A stretch of DNA of 64,000 nucleotides, from the NCBI RefSeq assembly GCF_002812205.1, contig NZ_NPEA01000002.1, forward strand, positions 186,001 to 250,000. The letters run 5' to 3'. This document shows positions 58,867 through 64,000 of this stretch, piece after piece. The DNA comes from Leptospira neocaledonica. GTDB lineage: Bacteria > Spirochaetota > Leptospiria > Leptospirales > Leptospiraceae. Numbering within the stretch: position 1 is the stretch's first letter; every line of letters begins with the position of its first letter. A program made the translations under genes and the position numbers. The notes beneath the pieces are model-generated. The model made no database searches and had not been told where the DNA came from. It saw only the letters and a program-made list of their open reading frames with translations.

Positions 58867-60728
58867 AAGAATTCAGGTCGGATTTACTCGAAAAAAATTT
58901 GGCCTCACTTCGCAGTTTCGCGCCGGAAGCCTCCGAAAGAATAGGGTCTTCTCAAATTAATTTCGAGATCGTTCCTACAAAAACGGAAGATCCCAGTTTA
59001 AAGATCGGTACTGTTCTTTTACATAGCTCCATGGATCCTCGCAAGGAAGCGGAAAGGCAACTTGCGGATCTAAAAAAAGGGGACGAAGAAAGGGCATTTC
59101 TGTTTTTCGGAGCAGGCCTCGGATATTCCATACAATATACATTAGAATTTGATAAAATAATCTGCGTATGGATGGAGCCCTTTCCCGAGATCATCAAGGC
59201 GGCATTTTCACTTTTTGACTTTTCTCCCATGATACTTTCCGGGAAATTAAGGATATTCCTTCCGCCTTATGAAGAATCCGCATTTTATGAAGGCTTTAAA
59301 GGAATTTCTGGATACGCGGTAAGTTTTATTCCTCATAGAGGAAGTTTACAATGGAAAAAAGAAGAATACCAAGAACTTAGATTTTTAGCCGAAACATTCT
59401 TCCATAAAAAGGACGTAAACACGGCTACATTGACCAGATTTGAGAAGGTCTGGACCGGTAATTTTATTCGAAATCTTCCGGAACTTGTGGATATGAGCCC
59501 GATAAACGAATTATTCGGTTTATGCAAATCCAAAGTGGATGTGGTTGTTTGCGGGGCAGGTCCTTCTCTTTATCTTTCCTTACAGGAACTGAAAGAATAT
59601 AGAGAAAACTTTATACTGATAGCAGTGGACACCGCACTTCTTATCCTTCAAAAGGCAGGAATAGATCCTGACCTAGTATTCAGTGTAGATCCCCAGCCTT
59701 TAAATTCTAAATACTTAGAGGGATATTTCGGAAAAGCAAAGTTTATATTCGATCCAACCACCTCTTATCATTCATTAAGAATGCCTTATATAGGTAAAAA
59801 TCACTTTCTAACTTCTTCTCCTTTTCCTTGGATTAAATTATTGGAGAATGCTTCTGAAAACGGGTTGGGAGCGGTGGACTTTGGAGGATCCGTTTCTACA
59901 AATGCTGCAAGTCTTGCCGAGAAAATGGATGCAAGATCTATTTTACTTTTAGGGCAAGATCTATCTTTTCCAGGTTTTCAGGCTCATTGTAAGGGAGCGA
60001 TCTTAGAAGAAAGATTGAATTTTTTGGAATCTAGGACGCATAGAAGAGAACATCATAATTATAAACAGATGACCGCTTTGCCACCTAAATGGATCGAATC
60101 TATAGAAGGAACAAAACTTAGGACCAACGAAAAACTTTTAATCTTCAAAAAATGGTTCGAAGAAAGACAAAAGGATCGCCCTTGGGTCAATCTAGGAAAA
60201 GACGGCGCAAGATTAGAAGGGATCCGGAATATTACGTTTAAAGAATGGTTTAAACAAAACCTATCGAATACTAAAGAGGTGTCTGAGATTAAAGAAAAGA
60301 TCCGGACCCTTCTTCCTTTAAAGATCAATGGAAAAAAAGTATCAGACGAGTTAATTAAGATCCGCAACGAGCTAAAAGAATTTGGAGTTCAAGTTTCTAC
60401 AGGAGAAGTTCTTTCCGAAAAAATTTATAATCTTATTCAAGACGGAGAAAAAGACAAAGAGTCCATTCGAAAAGCATTACATGATATTTCTATAATAGAT
60501 GATCGTATCAGTTCTAAAAAAGGGCTCACAGAATTTTTGGGGATCAGTTTGCAAAGAGTGATTTTGGCAATCACAGAAGGATATGATACAGAACTTACAT
60601 TAGAAGAGAAGAAGAATGAAAGGCTTGCAGTTGCTAAGAAGAGTCTTTTGCTTTATTCCGGATTAAAAAAAAGTACCGAAATGAATCTCCAGCTTTTAAA
60701 TAAGGCGGTGAAACGGTTTTCTTCTTAA
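58863..60728 (+). CDS. DUF115/Maf-like (6-hydroxymethylpterin pyrophosphokinase MptE-like) protein
   Basis: The 621-residue protein has the DUF115 core: [17 protein letters not shown] (about 229-245) then [23 protein letters not shown] and [27 protein letters not shown], the pattern of MptE-like and flagellin-glycosylating Maf proteins. In Campylobacterota and others Maf proteins decorate flagellin with sialic-acid-like sugars; that activity here is inferred only. It is coupled to the PBP gene by a 4-base overlap, an unusual pairing. Confidence 0.85.
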   Translation: MKEFRSDLLEKNLASLRSFAPEASERIGSSQINFEIVPTKTEDPSLKIGTVLLHSSMDPRKEAERQLADLKKGDEERAFLFFGAGLGYSIQYTLEFDKIICVWMEPFPEIIKAAFSLFDFSPMILSGKLRIFLPPYEESAFYEGFKGISGYAVSFIPHRGSLQWKKEEYQELRFLAETFFHKKDVNTATLTRFEKVWTGNFIRNLPELVDMSPINELFGLCKSKVDVVVCGAGPSLYLSLQELKEYRENFILIAVDTALLILQKAGIDPDLVFSVDPQPLNSKYLEGYFGKAKFIFDPTTSYHSLRMPYIGKNHFLTSSPFPWIKLLENASENGLGAVDFGGSVSTNAASLAEKMDARSILLLGQDLSFPGFQAHCKGAILEERLNFLESRTHRREHHNYKQMTALPPKWIESIEGTKLRTNEKLLIFKKWFEERQKDRPWVNLGKDGARLEGIRNITFKEWFKQNLSNTKEVSEIKEKIRTLLPLKINGKKVSDELIKIRNELKEFGVQVSTGEVLSEKIYNLIQDGEKDKESIRKALHDISIIDDRISSKKGLTEFLGISLQRVILAITEGYDTELTLEEKKNERLAVAKKSLLLYSGLKKSTEMNLQLLNKAVKRFSS

Positions 60729-60907
60729 AAAATTCAGATTTTTCTTTCTTTAGAAGACTTTGATTGTGCATAACTTGTAAATAAATAGCGCCGGATTCCT
60801 CGAAAAGTTTCCCATATGTACAAATTTCGGTAAAATCCTGCCATAATAGCGTCGCATACCTCCTCAAAACTAAAAATTCATCTTTGAAACTTTTTTTCGT
60901 TTTTTGG

Positions 60908-60955
60908 TTGACTCCGATTGTGCTACGCACTACAAATGGATTGTGCGCCGCACAA
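60908..60955 (+). promoter_or_regulatory. Promoter with overlapping dyad repeats for the phasin-like gene
   Basis: TTGACT (60908-60913), 17 bases, TACAAA (60931-60936). The spacer contains TTGTGC-TAC-GCAC (60918-60930), and just after the likely start site is a perfect inverted repeat TTGTGC-GCC-GCACAA (60941-60955). Two near-identical dyads 23 bases apart look like a repressor operator. Confidence 0.6.
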
Positions 60956-60976
60956 CGGTGCACCGAGGAGCTAAAA

Positions 60977-61357
60977 ATGGAAAAACAAATTCTAGATGTA
61001 CTGAACGCAGGTCTTGGTTTGGTTAAAAGTGGACAAGAAGGTCTGGATAAAGCGAAAGCAGAATTTACTAAGAGTTTTCAAGAACTTGCAGCTAAAGGCG
61101 CTTCCGACAATTCCGAAGCATCTGTTCGTGTTCGCGAGTTTGTAGACAAATTCTTAAACGAAGCTAAAGAATTATCTACTGCTGCTACTAAAACTTACGA
61201 AGATTCTCGCGCTAAGGCCCTTGAAATCTATAGCCAAATTGCTGAAGAAGCTAAGAAATTAGTTCCGGCTGAGCAAATCGAAGCTATCAAGGCTAAATTT
61301 AGCGAAGTTACGGAGACAGTTAAAAAAACCGCTGCTCCAACTAAAAAAACTGCTTAA
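60977..61357 (+). CDS. Phasin-like helical protein
   Basis: From ATG 60977 (GAGGAG Shine-Dalgarno) the protein has 126 residues, nearly all amphipathic helix, with a coiled-coil character (LNAGLGLVKSGQEGLDKAKAEF, then helices rich in Ala/Glu/Lys) and a Lys/Thr/Pro/Ala tail (KKTAAPTKKTA) like histone H1 or phasins. Phasins coat polyhydroxyalkanoate granules, but no PHA genes are in view. Structural or nucleoid-associated roles are also possible. Confidence 0.7.
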   Translation: MEKQILDVLNAGLGLVKSGQEGLDKAKAEFTKSFQELAAKGASDNSEASVRVREFVDKFLNEAKELSTAATKTYEDSRAKALEIYSQIAEEAKKLVPAEQIEAIKAKFSEVTETVKKTAAPTKKTA

Positions 61358-61383
61358 TAAAAGCCTTTTGAACCTCCCAATAT

Positions 61384-61417
61384 CGGCGGGAGATTCCTCC
61401 CGCCGAAAATTTTTTTT
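61384..61417 (+). terminator. Strong terminator after the phasin-like gene
   Basis: CGGCGGGA (61384-61391) pairs with TCCCGCCG (61398-61405), loop GATTCC, then AAAA and a run of T. The flanking A and T runs suit both directions, so it could also serve the convergent aminotransferase gene. Confidence 0.93.
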
Positions 61418-61438
61418 CTTCTTTCTTTCTGATCCTGA

Positions 61439-62671
61439 TTAACGATTCAAAACCATTTCCTCATAAACTGCAAATAATCTTTCTATTCCTAGTTTTGTTT
61501 CTTCTTCCGAGGCATTAGAGAAGTTCCAGCGCAGATGATTTGTTTCCGGTTTGCCGACGAAGAAAGAAGATCCTGGAACTGCAGCGAGTCCCTTCTCCAG
61601 ACATTTTTGGAAAAGAAGATCAGTATCGATCTCTTTTGGAAATTCCAGCCAATAGAATAGCCCTCCTTTAGAAATTTGTAAAGGAAGAGAGGTTCCGAAA
61701 TTTTTACTCAAGCAAGTAAACGTATACTCTGATTTCTTGTGATAAGCCTTTCGAATCAAAGAAAGATGTTCTTCATATTTGGAAGAAGATACGAATCCAT
61801 ACACTAATTCTTGGTTTAGAGTAGGGGAATGTAAGTCCATGGATTGTTTTTGCACGATCAGATCTTTTAGGATTTTTTTTGGGGCCTTGATCCATCCTAC
61901 TCTTAATCCCGGAGAAAGTGTTTTGGAGAATGTTCCTATAGAGATCGTATGTTCTGGACCTAGTTCGCATAATGAAACCGGAAGCTGATCTTGAAAATAC
62001 AACTCTCTATAAGCGGTATCTTCTAAAATAGGAACTTTATTTTCTAAAAGTAATTTAGAAAGTGAATTTCTGATTTCTAAAGAATACGAATGCGAAGAAG
62101 GATTTTGAAAATCAGGAATGCAGTAAAAGAATTTAGGTTTTTCGGAAGAATCCTCCAATGCGTACTTTAATTCTTCAATATCCGGACCTTCTTCTCCATA
62201 ATTTATTCCTATGAAGGTTGGTGCATAAGAAGAGAATACCTGGATGGCTCCCAGATAACTTGGTCTTTCTAAAAGAATGGGAGAACCTTCTTCTATAAAA
62301 TATCGACCTAGTAGATCCAGTGCTTGTTGGGACCCGGAAGTCAAAAGAATTTCTTCCCCAGAAGAATCGGGATAATATCGATCCGCGATCCAGGCACGTA
62401 AGTCGGAATGTCCCTGTGTATCCGAGTATTGGAATAGTTTTGCACCTTTTTTAGAAACCGAACTTTCGAATATGTTTCTTAACTCTTGGATAGGAAACAA
62501 AGTATCATCCGGAAGTCCCCCAGCAAACGAGATCATCCCGGGTGTATCGATCACCTTTAATATATCTCTGGTAACCGATGCAGGAGTTCTGGCTGGTCTT
62601 GCAGAAGGTCTAAAAATTTCTGATCTATTTTCTAGAATTAACTTGCCCATCTTCTTATTTGGTTTATACAT
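61439..62671 (-). CDS. PLP-dependent aminotransferase (2-aminoadipate/MocR-like class I)
   Basis: The 410-residue protein is a class I/II fold aminotransferase. It has GGLPDDTLFP near the start, the SGSQQALDLLGRYF segment, the PDFQNPSSHSYSLEIR loop and the PLP lysine in GTFSKTLSPGLRVGWIKAP. It resembles 2-aminoadipate transaminase (LysN) and the aminotransferase half of MocR proteins. It is divergent from the MocR-type regulator gene (38 bases apart) and may be its target or share its substrate. Confidence 0.92.
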   Translation of the reverse strand: MYKPNKKMGKLILENRSEIFRPSARPARTPASVTRDILKVIDTPGMISFAGGLPDDTLFPIQELRNIFESSVSKKGAKLFQYSDTQGHSDLRAWIADRYYPDSSGEEILLTSGSQQALDLLGRYFIEEGSPILLERPSYLGAIQVFSSYAPTFIGINYGEEGPDIEELKYALEDSSEKPKFFYCIPDFQNPSSHSYSLEIRNSLSKLLLENKVPILEDTAYRELYFQDQLPVSLCELGPEHTISIGTFSKTLSPGLRVGWIKAPKKILKDLIVQKQSMDLHSPTLNQELVYGFVSSSKYEEHLSLIRKAYHKKSEYTFTCLSKNFGTSLPLQISKGGLFYWLEFPKEIDTDLLFQKCLEKGLAAVPGSSFFVGKPETNHLRWNFSNASEEETKLGIERLFAVYEEMVLNR

Positions 62672-62709
62672 TAAATTAGGAATACCATACAGATACAGAA
62701 ATTGTTTTT

Positions 62710-64000
62710 ATGACCGATACAGATAGACTTCTTACTAAATATTCTAAGATCGCGAATTCTTTGATAGGTAGAATAGAATCGGGAGAATTTCCTCCAGGTT
62801 CCAAATTACCTTCACTTAGAAAGATTTGTTTATTCGAAGAATGTAATCTTTCTACCGCTGTGGAAGCTTTCGGTATTCTGCAAGAAAGAGGTTTTATCAG
62901 CGGGAGAGAAAGATCCGGCTATTTCGTTCTTCCCCGGCCCGAATTGTATCCCAAATATAAATTAGAAAAACCTGTACGAGTGCCGAATCCCTCTGTTCCG
63001 GAAGAGGTAAGTTCTCTTATGTCTGAACTTGCGGATCCAGGATTTATTCCTTTCGGCGCTGCGGTCCCTGATCCTCAGTTTTTACCATATTCTTCTTTGC
63101 AAAAAGCATATAAGAAATCTTTAAAGGATTCTCAGGTTTATAAATATTCGGATGCTGCAGGTATTTTGGAACTTAGAAAAAAGATCGCGATCCGTTCTTC
63201 CGGTAAGGAGAGAAGGGTTCGTCCCGAAGAAGTTTTTATCACCTTAGGTTGTTCAGAAGCTGCGTTTTTGGCTTTGAGTCTTTCTACTAAACCCGGTGAT
63301 AAGGTTGCGGTGGAAAGTCCTCTTCATTTTGTTTTGTACCAAATTCTTTCCGAACTAAAATTAAAAGCGATCGAGATCCCTACAGATCCATTTACCGGTT
63401 TGGATCTTCAATCTTATATTTCCGTAATTAAGAAAGAATCACCTAAGTTTCTGATCACCATTCCTACATTTTCGAATCCTACCGGAAGTCTTATGCCTTT
63501 AGGATCTAAAAAGGAACTTCTGAAAATTTCCTCTAAGTATGGTGTAAAAATCCTTGAGGACGATATTTATGGAGACTTGCAGCATAACGGAGGCATTCGT
63601 CCTTCTTCTCTTTTGTCTTTAGATGCAGAAGGAATTGTGACCCATGTTTCTTCTCTTTCTAAATCCGTAAACCCTGGCCTTAGGATTGGTTGGATGATCA
63701 GCGAGCAAATAAAAGTGGAGAATGCTAGACGTCTTCGTTTGGCGGAAACAATCTCTTTACCTGCGATTCCTCAACTTGCGGCTTCTTATTTTATGGGATC
63801 TCTTGCTCATGAAAGACATTTGAGAGAATTTAGACGAAGGTTGGGAGGTTTGGTACTTTCGTATGCGGATTCTTTTTTGGAATATTTTCCGAAGGGGACC
63901 AAGGTCGCCATTCCGAAAGGAGGTTTTCTTCTTTGGATTGAACTTCCTAGAGGAAAAGATTCCAGAGTTCTGAGATTCCAAGCTGCTAAGAAGAAAATCA
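62710..64000 (+). CDS. MocR/PdxR-type regulator: GntR helix-turn-helix fused to aminotransferase domain, cut by the window edge
   Basis: The frame from ATG 62710 is open to the end of the window (about 430 residues visible). The N-terminus has a GntR winged-helix (GEFPPGSKLPSLRKIC, then LSTAVEAFGILQERGFISGR), followed by an aminotransferase-like domain with SLSKSVNPGLRIGW containing the PLP-binding lysine. MocR proteins use PLP-bound ligands to control transcription. A GATACAGA direct repeat (62692-62699 and 62716-62723) lies around the start. The 3' end is not seen. Confidence 0.9.
   Translation, partial: MTDTDRLLTKYSKIANSLIGRIESGEFPPGSKLPSLRKICLFEECNLSTAVEAFGILQERGFISGRERSGYFVLPRPELYPKYKLEKPVRVPNPSVPEEVSSLMSELADPGFIPFGAAVPDPQFLPYSSLQKAYKKSLKDSQVYKYSDAAGILELRKKIAIRSSGKERRVRPEEVFITLGCSEAAFLALSLSTKPGDKVAVESPLHFVLYQILSELKLKAIEIPTDPFTGLDLQSYISVIKKESPKFLITIPTFSNPTGSLMPLGSKKELLKISSKYGVKILEDDIYGDLQHNGGIRPSSLLSLDAEGIVTHVSSLSKSVNPGLRIGWMISEQIKVENARRLRLAETISLPAIPQLAASYFMGSLAHERHLREFRRRLGGLVLSYADSFLEYFPKGTKVAIPKGGFLLWIELPRGKDSRVLRFQAAKKKI

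Overview
This window looks like a piece of chromosome from a spirochaete of the genus Leptospira or a close relative. The evidence is a P83/100-family antigen, a DUF1564-type protein, spirochaetal lipoproteins, flgB-flgC-fliE, the hrcA-grpE-dnaK-dnaJ cluster with a CIRCE operator, and moderately AT-rich, densely packed genes. About 62 protein genes are supported. I see no rRNA, tRNA, insertion sequence, prophage or CRISPR array, so this is ordinary core and near-core chromosome.

Layout. 1-3813 (+) holds a row of overlapping genes: two membrane proteins, a TPR protein and a VapBC-like RHH/PIN pair. 3775-7877 (-) carries serC, a small secreted protein, rpiB and a LamG-fold protein; the P83/100 gene (8035-9708, +) diverges from serC. 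9783-12714 (-) has a DUF4345 membrane protein, a membrane-bound AraC regulator and fliE/flgC/flgB. A STAS protein, a lipoprotein and a TPR protein follow on +. 14719-19390 (-) has YbaN, transhydrogenase subunits (pntB plus the membrane part of alpha), queC-queD and a CDF metal transporter. 19484-22267 (+) has a family-4 uracil-DNA glycosylase, YjgN and an M48 protease. 22390-25178 (-) has two lipoprotein alpha/beta hydrolases and a CarF/PEDS1-type plasmanylethanolamine desaturase. A large sensor kinase, msrA, a DUF1564 protein and two cyclic-nucleotide-binding proteins come next.

30547-32707 (-) is the most interesting part. It contains ppnP, a TMEM175-like potassium channel homologue, a well-formed c-di-AMP (ydaO/yuaA) riboswitch with its own promoter and a terminator-type expression platform, and the riboswitch-controlled universal-stress-protein-like gene. 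Together they suggest a c-di-AMP-linked ion or osmotic homeostasis locus.

32772-41951 has a chemoreceptor-like protein with a soluble C-terminal domain, the heat-shock cluster, an oxidoreductase, YqgE, DUF2721 and a Cys-rich secreted protein. 42033-45331 (-) is a two-gene ABC exporter (FtsX-like permease and ATPase). 45593-50065 (+) has a tiny zinc-ribbon protein, leuS, an AraC-type regulator, an SRPBCC protein and a glyoxalase-fold protein. 50072-54976 (-) has a tail-anchored protein, a GHKL-fold-like protein, thrC, an SPFH-SHOCT protein and an unknown. 55144-60728 (+) is an envelope cluster: acyltransferase 3, lepB, a PBP2/FtsI-type transpeptidase with a PASTA domain, and a DUF115/Maf-like protein. 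The right end has a phasin-like gene and a divergent aminotransferase / MocR-type regulator pair, the latter cut by the window edge.
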